64,000 nt of DNA from Roseobacter sp. SK209-2-6 (GTDB lineage: Bacteria; Pseudomonadota; Alphaproteobacteria; Rhodobacterales; Rhodobacteraceae). The stretch is taken from NCBI RefSeq assembly GCF_000169455.1, contig NZ_AAYC01000003.1, positions 1 to 64,000 of the forward strand, read 5' to 3'. The first letter of the stretch is position 1. Each line of letters begins with the position of its first letter. The translations under genes and the position numbers were made by a program. The notes under the pieces were generated by a model that ran no database searches, was not told where the DNA came from, and saw only the letters and a program-made list of their open reading frames with translations. This document shows, in pieces, positions 45,367 through 54,062 of the stretch.

Positions 45367-45396
45367 AATGCCGCCCCTTTCGGGCGGCATTTTTTA
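45367..45396 (+). terminator. Rho-independent terminator after rpmE
   Basis: AATGCCGCCC pairs with GGGCGGCATT, loop CTTTC, followed by TTTTTATT. It lies 25 bases after the rpmE stop. Confidence 0.9.
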
Positions 45397-45543
45397 TTGC
45401 CAGGCTAACGTTTCAGAGCACGATCCACTAGGGCGCGGCCACATTCTGCCCTGGAGCTACGCCCCCACACGATCCAGACAAACTTTCGAAAATCGTAACC
45501 AATTTGCCCGAAACTCCTGGGAACCAAATTGGGATTCGAAAAC

Positions 45544-47292
45544 ATGCCAAATGCGGAATTCAACAAGTCTGCGACATCGATGATAGCAATGCAGGGCGCC
45601 AGCAGGGGTTCGAATTTCAAGTTCTCTGACACCCCCCTTAACCTCAATCCTGTTACCCAGGACGAGGTAAACAAGGCGCTGGCTCTTTTCCAATCCGCTA
45701 GAGTGAAAGAGGCGTTTGAGCGTGCTCAATTACTATTAAGGCGCGATCCGGACGTGGTCCCACTTCTGGAACTTTCTGGCGCAGCATTGCGCAAGCTTGG
45801 CAAACTGCGAGAGGCATATCCCTTCTTCGAACGTAGCCTGCAGATCTCAGGGCCTTCCGCTCATACGCATTTTAATATCGGTGTCCTGCTGTTCGACCTC
45901 TGCCGTTATTCCGACGCGGCCCAGCATCTGGCACAGGCTTTAGAATTAGACCCCCAAAACCAGAACATGGCCCAAACGCTGGGCCTCTGCCTGAACGCAA
46001 TGGGTCGCTATCTGGACACAGTAAACCTCCTCACTCCCTGGCTCAAACCTGGTCAGTCAAAAGGGGCGACACTCAACATTCTGGGGCTGGCCCTCTATCA
46101 CCTCAATTGCTTTGAAGAAGCCGAATTTTGCTACAATGCGGTCAACGAGCCACCGCAGGAAGTAGCAGAGGCACAATCCCATCTGGGAGTTCTGGCAAAA
46201 GCGCAGGGCGATACCCAAAAGGCAAGGCTGCACTACATTAAGGCTCTGGAACTGGCTCCGACATCGGCAACCGCTCACCGCAATCTCGCTGCGGTTACGC
46301 AATATGAAGTGGGTCACCCACATCTAGAAGCTCTGAAGATCCTGGCAAAACAACCCGAACAATCCATAGCTAATCAGATCGAGATAGAATTCGCACTGTA
46401 CAAAGCACATCAAGACATCAAGGATTTTGAGACAGCCTTTACCCACCTCAAGAAGGGAAACCACTTAAAACGGGATCGGATCGGATATTCGATTGAAGCA
46501 GATGAAGCCCTGTTTGCTCACCTACGTCAGGTGTTTGACAAACCCGCTCCCGAAGCGCATTCCGCACTCCCCTTTCGCCCGATCTTCATCGTCGGCCTGC
46601 CGCGTTCCGGGACAACTCTGACCGAGCAGATCCTCTGTGGCTGTGATGGCGTCACCGGCGCCGGTGAGCTGCAATACGCCACCACTGCGATGGTCCAGCA
46701 TCTGCAAGAGATGAACCTGTCCGGCGAAAACTCGATGCCTGCCGAGCAAGTGGCTGCTCTGCGCGCTGAGCTGAGCGAGAAGATGATGCTCCATAGCAAG
46801 GGAGCACCGGTTCTGATTGACAAGATGCCGCTGAACCTGCGTTGGGTCGGCCCCCTGCTTGCAGCCTTCCCAGAGGCCCGGGTGGTTCACACCACCCGCT
46901 CAGCAGCTGACAACTGCTGGTCGCTTTACAAAGTCTGCTTCCAGGGAGACGGCAATGGCTTTGCCTATGATCTGGAAGCCGCTGAGCGGTTCCATTCCCT
47001 GTCCATGGAGTTAATGCAGCAGTGGAACGAACTTTACCCGGATCGCATCCATCATCTGGATCATGAAACTCTAACGAAGTCCCCAGAGGAACAAGCACGA
47101 GCATTGGTAGAATTCTGCGATCTGGAATGGTCCGAAAACTGCCTGCACCCGGAGCGGCAAACCCAAGCGATCCTGACGGCATCCGCACTCCAGGTCAGGA
47201 AGCCGATCTACCGCAAGAAAACTCCGGATTGGACACCATATCAGGCACAGCTCGCTGCCATGAGCGGCCTTTTTCGTACTGAGCTCGAGTGA
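45544..47292 (+). CDS. TPR-domain sulfotransferase
   Basis: The 582-residue protein starts with at least seven TPR-like helix pairs (residues about 50-310, such as GVLLFDLCRYSDAAQHLAQA and GVLAKAQGDTQKARLHYIKA) and ends with a Sulfotransfer_3-type domain. The domain has the PAPS loop FIVGLPRSGTTLTEQIL and the 3'-phosphate motif VVHTTRSAADNCWSLYK. The TPRs probably hold a protein or glycan substrate. The start is taken at an ATG; a TTG five codons earlier is possible. The gene looks slightly more AT-rich than its neighbours. Confidence 0.87.
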   Translation: MPNAEFNKSATSMIAMQGASRGSNFKFSDTPLNLNPVTQDEVNKALALFQSARVKEAFERAQLLLRRDPDVVPLLELSGAALRKLGKLREAYPFFERSLQISGPSAHTHFNIGVLLFDLCRYSDAAQHLAQALELDPQNQNMAQTLGLCLNAMGRYLDTVNLLTPWLKPGQSKGATLNILGLALYHLNCFEEAEFCYNAVNEPPQEVAEAQSHLGVLAKAQGDTQKARLHYIKALELAPTSATAHRNLAAVTQYEVGHPHLEALKILAKQPEQSIANQIEIEFALYKAHQDIKDFETAFTHLKKGNHLKRDRIGYSIEADEALFAHLRQVFDKPAPEAHSALPFRPIFIVGLPRSGTTLTEQILCGCDGVTGAGELQYATTAMVQHLQEMNLSGENSMPAEQVAALRAELSEKMMLHSKGAPVLIDKMPLNLRWVGPLLAAFPEARVVHTTRSAADNCWSLYKVCFQGDGNGFAYDLEAAERFHSLSMELMQQWNELYPDRIHHLDHETLTKSPEEQARALVEFCDLEWSENCLHPERQTQAILTASALQVRKPIYRKKTPDWTPYQAQLAAMSGLFRTELE

Positions 47293-47406
47293 TTTTTTTC
47301 ACATGAAAGGGCTACATCCGCGCTGCTGAATCTTTTCCTTGGAACGAAGACACTATAGGGTCCGCCCGAAGGCATTCGAGCAATATCCGGGGTACAAGGG
47401 ACAGCT

Positions 47407-48216
47407 ATGGCGCATATAATAGTCGTCGGGAATGAAAAAGGCGGCGCTGGCAAGTCCACCGTTTCTATGCATGTGGCTACCACTCTGGCTCGCCTTGGTC
47501 ATAAAATCGCGGCGCTGGATCTTGACCTGCGCCAGCGCTCGCTGGGCCGGTATCTGGAAAACCGTAAGGACTTTGTCACCAAGGCGGGTTTGGACCTGCC
47601 TATCGTTGATTTGCATGAGCTTCCGGACATTGACCCCGAAAGCCTGCAGCCCGGTGAGAATATCTATGATCACCGGCTTTCGGCCGCGGTCTCCAGCCTG
47701 GAGCCCGACAACGACTTCATTCTGATCGATTGCCCCGGATCGCATACTCGGCTCAGTCAGGTGGCGCACTCGCTGGCGGATACGCTGATCACCCCGCTCA
47801 ACGATAGTTTTGTTGACTTCGACCTCCTGGCCCACACGGACCAGAAGGGAGAAAAAATCACCGGCCCCTCCGTCTATTCCGAGATGGTCTGGAATGCGCG
47901 GCAATTGCGCGCCCAAGCGGGGCTGAAACCCATCGACTGGATCGTCATCCGCAACCGGGTCGGCACCCAGCGCATGGTGAACAAAGAAAAGATGGAACGC
48001 GCCATCAATATGCTCTCCAAGCGGATCGGCTTTCGCGTAGCCCCCGGCTTCTCTGAGCGCGTTATCTTCCGAGAGCTGTTTCCACGCGGGCTAACACTTT
48101 TGGACCTCAAGGATATTGGCGTTAAACAACTCAACATATCGAACATCGCCGCCCGCCAGGAGCTGCGCGATATGATGAAGGCCGTGAACCTGCCCGGTGT
48201 AGAGATCGACATCTAA
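47407..48216 (+). CDS. mipZ: Division-plane positioning ATPase MipZ
   Basis: MipZ is a ParA-like ATPase that forms a gradient from the poles and inhibits FtsZ polymerisation away from mid-cell in alphaproteobacteria. The 269-residue protein has the deviant Walker A NEKGGAGKSTVSMHV, DLDLRQRSLGRYLENR, LIDCPGS (Walker B) and the C-terminal FRELFPRGLTLLDL. Length and motifs fit MipZ rather than plasmid ParA. It stands alone with no ParB nearby. Confidence 0.95.
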   Translation: MAHIIVVGNEKGGAGKSTVSMHVATTLARLGHKIAALDLDLRQRSLGRYLENRKDFVTKAGLDLPIVDLHELPDIDPESLQPGENIYDHRLSAAVSSLEPDNDFILIDCPGSHTRLSQVAHSLADTLITPLNDSFVDFDLLAHTDQKGEKITGPSVYSEMVWNARQLRAQAGLKPIDWIVIRNRVGTQRMVNKEKMERAINMLSKRIGFRVAPGFSERVIFRELFPRGLTLLDLKDIGVKQLNISNIAARQELRDMMKAVNLPGVEIDI

Positions 48217-48230
48217 GCTTCGACCATGAA

Positions 48231-48260
48231 AAACGCCCGCTGACATTCCAGCGGGCGTTT
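48231..48260. terminator. Bidirectional terminator between mipZ and the cyclase
   Basis: A perfect 12-bp stem AAACGCCCGCTG/CAGCGGGCGTTT closes on ACATTC, with symmetric A/T ends. It serves both convergent genes. Confidence 0.85.
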
Positions 48261-48283
48261 ACCAGAGGCTTGAGTGCAAAGCC

Positions 48284-49543
48284 CTATTCAGCCGCCTCAT
48301 CAAGACGCGGCTCCAGCTGCACCACTTCGCTATGTGGACGGTAGATAGTGAAAAGCTCCATAGGCTCTTCAACACCGCGCAGCATATAACGTCCAAGGGA
48401 CACCATATCCTGCTCTTTCTCGGTGATGGCCTGTTGAACCACTTCTGAAAAAATCAAATTCTGCCCGACGGCCCGATGCATCCCGGCAATGCGGGCCGTC
48501 TGATTGACCGCTGGGCCAATAACGGTGAAGTCGAGGCGGTTCTCCGCTCCGATATTGCCATAGAGAATATGACCCGCGTGCAGCGCCAAGGTCCAATCCG
48601 TGATCGGCAGACCCTCGGCCTCTCGTTCTTTGTTGCGGGCACTGATGTTTTGGCAAAACTCTGAAGCCGCCGACAATGCAGCTTTGGCATCCTCTTCGAT
48701 CGAGCCCAGGTTGAACATGATCAGCATTCCATCCCCAAGGAATTTGAGGATATTGCCACCATGGGCCTGGGTCGCCTCCACCGCGATGCCAAAATAGTCG
48801 TTCAGCATGTCCAAGAGCTCTTGCCCTGGCAGTTGCCCGGCAAGACTTGTGAAGCCCTTAAGATCGAACAGCCCGATCACCGCATCGATTTCCGTTGAAG
48901 AGCCGCGCTGGAACTCACCGGAAAGCACCCTCCGCCCTGGATCCCGGCCCAGATAGACCTGCAAGAGGTCACTCGCCATCTGCCGGTTGGACATAGATTT
49001 CAATGCCAATCCCAAGACGGGAAAGACGGACTTCAAAAGCTCTGTATCTTCTTCGGAAAAGCCTTCGGGGGAATCCGTCGACCAGGACGCCAAAACCCCT
49101 TCAGGCGGTGCGTTGGGGTTCACCTGCTCTCCCACTTCGGTAAAACGCTGGGTCAGGGCAAAATAGTCGGTAACTCCACGCTCCTTAAGCTCTGCAAGCA
49201 GCGGAAAGCGCTCCAGACTTTCTCCGGTGAGGTCCGATCGAAAACACTCAAGCTCGCGTTCCAACATAATATAAAACGGGCTTTTCAGCCAGGCTTCGCG
49301 CGGTGTCTCCCGGCGTTCGTAATGCTCATGACTGATGCCATCACTGCGGGTCCAGTTGTAACCAATCCCGCCAAATTTTGGATGAAAAGCCCGCTGGGCC
49401 AAATGGAAACGCATCAAGGGCACGCCCATTTCCACCAACTTTTCGCAATAGGTATTGAGCAGCTCCTGACGGCCACTGCTGTGCAGCCCCTGCTCGATCA
49501 GCCAGGGGATGATCTGCGCCGCTCTTTCGTTCAAGCATTTCAT
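48284..49543 (-). CDS. Class III adenylate/guanylate cyclase
   Basis: The 419-residue protein has an N-terminal region of about 180 residues (RFHLAQRAFHPKFGGIGYNW, ERGVTDYFALTQRF), probably a sensory domain. A class III catalytic domain follows with VIGLFDLKGFTSL (first metal Asp), LKFLGDGMLIMF (second Asp), and TVIGPAVNQTARIAG (transition-state Asn and Arg). Metal and transition-state residues are all there, so it is probably active. It has no membrane helix. The product cannot be told from this alone. Confidence 0.9.
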   Translation of the reverse strand: MKCLNERAAQIIPWLIEQGLHSSGRQELLNTYCEKLVEMGVPLMRFHLAQRAFHPKFGGIGYNWTRSDGISHEHYERRETPREAWLKSPFYIMLERELECFRSDLTGESLERFPLLAELKERGVTDYFALTQRFTEVGEQVNPNAPPEGVLASWSTDSPEGFSEEDTELLKSVFPVLGLALKSMSNRQMASDLLQVYLGRDPGRRVLSGEFQRGSSTEIDAVIGLFDLKGFTSLAGQLPGQELLDMLNDYFGIAVEATQAHGGNILKFLGDGMLIMFNLGSIEEDAKAALSAASEFCQNISARNKEREAEGLPITDWTLALHAGHILYGNIGAENRLDFTVIGPAVNQTARIAGMHRAVGQNLIFSEVVQQAITEKEQDMVSLGRYMLRGVEEPMELFTIYRPHSEVVQLEPRLDEAAE

Positions 49544-49630
49544 CCAATTTGCCTTTCAGTCTTCCGCTACTCACGGTCACGCCTGCCTGCGTCCTGCCTA
49601 TCTGGGGCTGTTTTCCCCGGGGTCAAGACC

Positions 49631-50080
49631 TCACCCTCTAGGTTCTTCTATACCTGCAAGCCTGCGCAACATGTTTCGCAAAAGCGCCGCCTCTTCGGGA
49701 CTAAAGCGACTGGCCAGCTGCCGGTCATAGGTCTTGGCCTGATCTGTCAAATCACGATAGGCCGCTTCTCCGGCCGAGGTAAGGGCCAAATGCTCTGACC
49801 GGCGGTCCTTCTCATCGCGATTGCGTAAAACAAACCGCCGTTCCGACAGTTTTGCCACCGCCCGGCTGATCTTAGTTTTATGGATTTTGGCGCGTTGGCC
49901 AATCTCCTTGGCCGTCATCTGCCCGTATGTGCCTAAGTGGAACAGCACCCGCCATTCATTGCGCAGCATGCCGTAGCGATTCTTATAATGAGCCTGGAAT
50001 TCAAGCGAACTGTCTTCCGCAGCTCGATTAAGGAGATAGGGCAGGAAATCCTGCAGAGCGAAATCATCTTTTTCTGTCAT
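49631..50080 (-). CDS. MarR-family transcriptional regulator
   Basis: The 149-residue winged-helix protein shows [39 protein letters not shown] (recognition helix) and the wing [14 protein letters not shown]. It is divergent from hmgA, so it probably represses the homogentisate operon. AAGGAC precedes the ATG giving [11 protein letters not shown]; a longer reading overlaps the operator region. A TAGTT-N8-AACTA dyad lies between the two genes. Confidence 0.9.
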   Translation of the reverse strand: MTEKDDFALQDFLPYLLNRAAEDSSLEFQAHYKNRYGMLRNEWRVLFHLGTYGQMTAKEIGQRAKIHKTKISRAVAKLSERRFVLRNRDEKDRRSEHLALTSAGEAAYRDLTDQAKTYDRQLASRFSPEEAALLRNMLRRLAGIEEPRG

Positions 50081-50100
50081 GGGGCTGTCCTTTCCCTTGT

Positions 50101-50118
50101 TAGTTACAAAATCAACTA
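50101..50118. promoter_or_regulatory. Candidate MarR operator upstream of hmgA
   Basis: TAGTT, eight bases, AACTA: an 18-base AT-rich dyad in the 70-base gap between the divergent MarR gene and hmgA. MarR proteins usually bind 16-20 base palindromes. It is short and imperfect beyond the arms. Confidence 0.45.
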
Positions 50119-50150
50119 TTAACTCCGCAAGCAGAAAAGGAGCGCGCGAC

Positions 50151-51506
50151 ATGAACAAAGCTGCTGATCCACTGGAAATGATCCAGGCCCCCTCTCTTGC
50201 CGGCCCGCACGAGGGCTATATGCCCGGCTTTGGCAATGACTTTGAAACTGAGGTGCTGCCTGGCGCCCTGCCCCAGGGCATGAACAGCCCACAGAAATGC
50301 AACTATGGCCTTTATGGCGAACAGCTTTCGGGCACCGCCTTTACTGCCGACCCGCCCGAGCGCACTTGGTGCTACCGCATCCGCCCCTCGGTGAAGCATT
50401 CGCATCGCTACACCAAAATTGATCTGCCCTATTGGAAATCCGCCCCCTGTGTTGACCCGGATGTGGCGAGCCTCGGCCAGTATCGCTGGGACCCGGTGGC
50501 CCATGATGGCGCTGATCTGACCTGGCTCACCGGCATGAAAACCATGACCACCGCGGGCGATGTGAACACCCAAGTCGGTATGGCCAGCCACGTCTATCTG
50601 GTCACCGAAAGCATGCAAGATGCCTATTTCTTCTCGGCAGATTCCGAGCTGCTGGTAGTGCCCCAAGAGGGCCGTCTGCGCTTCGCCACCGAGCTGGGCA
50701 TTATTGATCTGGAACCGCAAGAGATCGCTATCATCCCCCGTGGGCTGGTTTACCGCGTCGAAGTACTGGACGGCCCAGCGCGTGGCTTTGTGTGCGAAAA
50801 CTATGGCCAGAAATTCGAGCTGCCCGGTCGTGGCCCCATTGGTGCGAATTGCATGGCCAATCCCCGTGATTTCAAGGCGCCAGTGGCGGCTTATGAGGAC
50901 CGCGAGGTGCCTTCGACCCTCACGGTGAAATGGTGCGGCCAGTTTCATGAGACAAAGATCGGCCAGAGCCCGTTGGATGTGGTGGCCTGGCACGGCAATT
51001 ACGCGCCATACAAATACGATCTGAAAACCTATTGCCCGGTGGGTGCCATCCTGTTTGACCACCCGGATCCCTCAATCTTTACGGTTTTGACCGCGCCCTC
51101 TGGCGTGCCGGGGACAGCCAATATCGATTTTGTGCTGTTCCGCGAACGCTGGATGGTAGCCGAGAACACCTTCCGTCCGCCCTGGTATCACAAGAACATC
51201 ATGTCGGAGCTGATGGGCAATATCTATGGTCAATATGATGCCAAACCACAGGGGTTCATTCCTGGCGGTATGTCACTGCACAACATGATGATCCCGCATG
51301 GACCGGACAAAAATGCCTTTGAAGGGGCATCGAATTCCAATCTGGGACCGGAGAAGCTGGAAAACACCATGTCCTTTATGTTCGAGACCCGCTTCCCGCA
51401 GCATCTGACGGAGTTTGCCGCCAAAGAGGCGCCGCTACAGGATGACTACATCGACTGCTGGAGCGACATCGAGAAGAAATTCGACGGCACGCCCGGTATG
51501 AAATAA
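50151..51506 (+). CDS. hmgA: Homogentisate 1,2-dioxygenase
   Basis: HmgA opens the ring of homogentisate to maleylacetoacetate using Fe(II). The 451-residue protein has the family N-terminus [13 protein letters not shown] and [26 protein letters not shown]. The iron region [15 protein letters not shown] carries His and Glu, and the final His is in [16 protein letters not shown] sits eight bases before the ATG; longer readings cross the operator. It leads the operon with fahA. Confidence 0.97.
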   Translation: MNKAADPLEMIQAPSLAGPHEGYMPGFGNDFETEVLPGALPQGMNSPQKCNYGLYGEQLSGTAFTADPPERTWCYRIRPSVKHSHRYTKIDLPYWKSAPCVDPDVASLGQYRWDPVAHDGADLTWLTGMKTMTTAGDVNTQVGMASHVYLVTESMQDAYFFSADSELLVVPQEGRLRFATELGIIDLEPQEIAIIPRGLVYRVEVLDGPARGFVCENYGQKFELPGRGPIGANCMANPRDFKAPVAAYEDREVPSTLTVKWCGQFHETKIGQSPLDVVAWHGNYAPYKYDLKTYCPVGAILFDHPDPSIFTVLTAPSGVPGTANIDFVLFRERWMVAENTFRPPWYHKNIMSELMGNIYGQYDAKPQGFIPGGMSLHNMMIPHGPDKNAFEGASNSNLGPEKLENTMSFMFETRFPQHLTEFAAKEAPLQDDYIDCWSDIEKKFDGTPGMK

Positions 51507-51520
51507 CAAAGACATAAGAT

Positions 51521-51590
51521 GGGGGCGCTGCCCCCTCTGGGCCTGAGGGGCCCATTCACCCCGGAGGTATTTCCGGCAAAATGAAAAAGC
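51521..51590. repeat. Multi-hairpin intergenic element between hmgA and fahA
   Basis: Three hairpins follow each other: GGGGGC-GCT-GCCCCC (51521-51535), TGGGCC/GGCCCA, and CCGGA-N6-TCCGG (51561-51576), then CAAAATGAAAAA. The GC-rich part resembles the element at 25.46 kb. It could adjust expression between operon genes or mark a dispersed repeat. Confidence 0.5.
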
Positions 51591-51624
51591 GGGTTTCTAT
51601 CCCGCTAGACGTATTGGAGGCTCT

Positions 51625-52884
51625 ATGCCGCTTCTAAAATCCTGGGTTACCTCGGCCAATGATGCCGCGCACCCGTTTCCACTGAATAACCTGCCCTATG
51701 GGGTGTTTTCCACCGCCGATAGCGATCCGCGCTGTGGCGTAGCCATTGGCGACATGATCCTGGATTGCCAGGCCGCTGAAGAGGCTGGCTTGCTGCAACT
51801 GGCGGATTATCCGCTGTTCGAAGTGCCCTTCTGGAACGAGATGATGGAAGAGGGCCCCGCCGTTTGGGCCGCGCTTCGCGATCGCCTGACCGCACTGCTG
51901 AGCGAAGGTGCTGCAGAGCAGGAAAAACTGGAGCCGCTGCTGGTGGCACAGGCCGAGGCAGAGTTGCACATGCCGATCGCAGTTGCGGAGTATACCGATT
52001 TCTACGCCGGGATGCAGCACGCCAAAAACATGGGGGCAATCCTGCGCGGCTCTCCGGATCTGCCTGCCAACTGGTTGCACATCCCAATTGGCTACAATGG
52101 CCGCGCTTCGTCTGTTGTGATCTCCGGTACGCCCATTCATCGCCCCAATGGTCAGATCAAGGCGCCAGACGCAGAGATGCCCTCTTTTGGGCCGAGCAAG
52201 CGCCTGGATATCGAGCTGGAAATGGGCGCCATTGTCGGCACCGGATCCGAATTTGGCCAGCCCATCACTGTGGACGAGGCCGATGGCATGATCTTTGGCT
52301 ATGTTCTGCTGAACGACTGGTCCGCCCGCGACATTCAGGGCTGGGAATATCAGCCTTTGGGTCCATTCCAGGGCAAGGCCTTCGGCACCTCGATCTCGCC
52401 ATGGATAGTCACGGCCGCGGCGCTTGACCCCTTCCGGGCACCGACCCCACCGCGTGAAAAAGAACTGCTGCCCTATCTCAACGGCAGCAAGGATGGGTTG
52501 TATGATATTGAGCTGGAGGTGCTGATGCAGCCCGAGGGCGCTGAACAGGCCAGCTCCATCGCCAAGACCAACTACAATCGGATGTACTACTCGGCAGCGG
52601 AACAACTGTGCCATCATGCGATTGGCGGCTGTGAAATGAACACCGGTGACCTGTTGGGTTCTGGCACCATCTCAGGGGCGGAACGTTCGGAATTTGGTTC
52701 GCTGATGGAGCTGAGCTGGGCCGGACGTGAGCCCTTCACCCTGGAAACCGGCGAGACCCGTGGCTTCATTGAAGATGGCGATACGCTAACCCTGCGCGGC
52801 AATGCCCGTGGCAAGGGCTATACCATTGGCTTTGGTGATTGTGTGGGCCAGATCCTGCCCGCCAAGACCTGGCCTGCTGAATAA
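51625..52884 (+). CDS. fahA: Fumarylacetoacetase
   Basis: FahA cleaves fumarylacetoacetate into fumarate and acetoacetate, ending the homogentisate route. The 419-residue protein has the catalytic and metal motifs TDFYAGMQHAKNMG, PIGYNGRASSVV, LDIELEMGAIVG and NDWSARDIQGWEYQPLGPF. GGAGG precedes the ATG. It shares an operon with hmgA, with the hairpin element between them. Confidence 0.97.
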   Translation: MPLLKSWVTSANDAAHPFPLNNLPYGVFSTADSDPRCGVAIGDMILDCQAAEEAGLLQLADYPLFEVPFWNEMMEEGPAVWAALRDRLTALLSEGAAEQEKLEPLLVAQAEAELHMPIAVAEYTDFYAGMQHAKNMGAILRGSPDLPANWLHIPIGYNGRASSVVISGTPIHRPNGQIKAPDAEMPSFGPSKRLDIELEMGAIVGTGSEFGQPITVDEADGMIFGYVLLNDWSARDIQGWEYQPLGPFQGKAFGTSISPWIVTAAALDPFRAPTPPREKELLPYLNGSKDGLYDIELEVLMQPEGAEQASSIAKTNYNRMYYSAAEQLCHHAIGGCEMNTGDLLGSGTISGAERSEFGSLMELSWAGREPFTLETGETRGFIEDGDTLTLRGNARGKGYTIGFGDCVGQILPAKTWPAE

Positions 52885-52907
52885 GCGCCCTTAAGCAAGA
52901 AATTCCG

Positions 52908-52925
52908 GAGGGGGCAAGCCCCCTC
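52908..52925. repeat. GC hairpin between fahA and the MBL gene
   Basis: GAGGGGGC and GCCCCCTC form a perfect 8-bp stem with an AA centre. It is similar to the hairpins after hmgA. Confidence 0.5.
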
Positions 52926-52950
52926 TGACCCGGACATAAGGATAGAAGAT

Positions 52951-53901
52951 ATGGCCAAGGCATTTGCGTCCCAGGGGGACATGAGCGAAAAGAAGATTAC
53001 TTTTGATGAGATCGGTGAGGGGCTTTTTGCCTTTACCGCCGAGGGTGACCCCAACTCTGGTGTGATCATTGGCGATGATTCTGTGATGATCGTCGAGGCC
53101 CAGGCCACGCCCCGCCTGGCCAACAAGGTCATCGAATGTGTGCGTTCGGTAACCGACAAACCAATCACCCATGTGGTACTGACCCATTATCACGCAGTGC
53201 GCGTGCTGGGGGCCTCGGCCTTTGGCGCCCAGCAGGTTATCATGTCGAATGCCGCCTATAACATGGTGTTGGAGCGCGGCCAGGAAGATTGGGACAGCGA
53301 ATTCCAGCGCTTTCCCCGTCTGTTTGAAGGTCACGAGAGTATTCCTGGTTTGACATTTCCGACAACGACATTCTCGGATGAAATGACCGTTTTCCTGGGC
53401 AAGCGCCGGGTCAATATCAAGCAGATCGGCCGTGCGCATACCGCTGGAGACGCGATTATTCATGTTCCCGACCAGAACGTCATGTTCACCGGTGACATCG
53501 TCGAGGATCACTCTGCCTGCTATTGCGGCGATGGTCATTTTGCCGATTGGGGCCAGACCCTGGACAATATCAAGGCCTATGACGTGGATGCTATTGCACC
53601 AGGCCGTGGCGGCGCGCTAGTCGGCAAGGAAGCGGTACACCGCGCCATTGAAAGCACCCGTGACTTTGTCCAGAGCACCTATCTGCCTGCCGCACGTGTG
53701 GCAGCCCGTGGCGGTTCGCTGAAAGAAGCCTGGGATGCAGTGCGCGCAGAATGTGACCCAAAATTTGCCGATTACGCCATCTACGAACACTGCCTGCCCT
53801 TCAACGTGGCCCGTGCCTACGACGAGGCCCGTGGCATTGCCCACCCGCGCATCTGGACCGCTGAGCGCGATCTGGAAATGTGGGCGGCACTACAGGGGTA
53901 A
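52951..53901 (+). CDS. MBL-fold protein with altered metal site
   Basis: The 316-residue metallo-beta-lactamase-fold protein has THYHAVRVLG where the family has THxHxDHxGG: His79 and His81 are kept but the Asp and His of the second metal site are Val83 and Arg84. AHTAGD and FTGDIVED are present, yet the late PGH is PGRGG. It may bind one metal or act without dinuclear chemistry. It lies between fahA and the hydroxylase, so it probably serves the aromatic pathway, for example as a thioesterase or lactonase-like step. Confidence 0.85.
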   Translation: MAKAFASQGDMSEKKITFDEIGEGLFAFTAEGDPNSGVIIGDDSVMIVEAQATPRLANKVIECVRSVTDKPITHVVLTHYHAVRVLGASAFGAQQVIMSNAAYNMVLERGQEDWDSEFQRFPRLFEGHESIPGLTFPTTTFSDEMTVFLGKRRVNIKQIGRAHTAGDAIIHVPDQNVMFTGDIVEDHSACYCGDGHFADWGQTLDNIKAYDVDAIAPGRGGALVGKEAVHRAIESTRDFVQSTYLPAARVAARGGSLKEAWDAVRAECDPKFADYAIYEHCLPFNVARAYDEARGIAHPRIWTAERDLEMWAALQG

Positions 53902-54062
53902 GTCACAAAGACCCTAACGCGAGGCGCTTTGATCCAGATCGTGCCACCTCGCGAAAACATGTGAAACGATAGCTATATCCTCCCGGTGCAGAGGCGCCGG
54001 GAAACAGAGAAGCTGTGCCATCTACAATCTTGGATTGGCACCCCGATTTGGGAGGAGACCAG

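Noticed and set aside
47407-48216. Plasmid-type ParA partition gene
   Set aside because: No ParB or parS is nearby, and length and C-terminal motifs match the chromosomal MipZ family.
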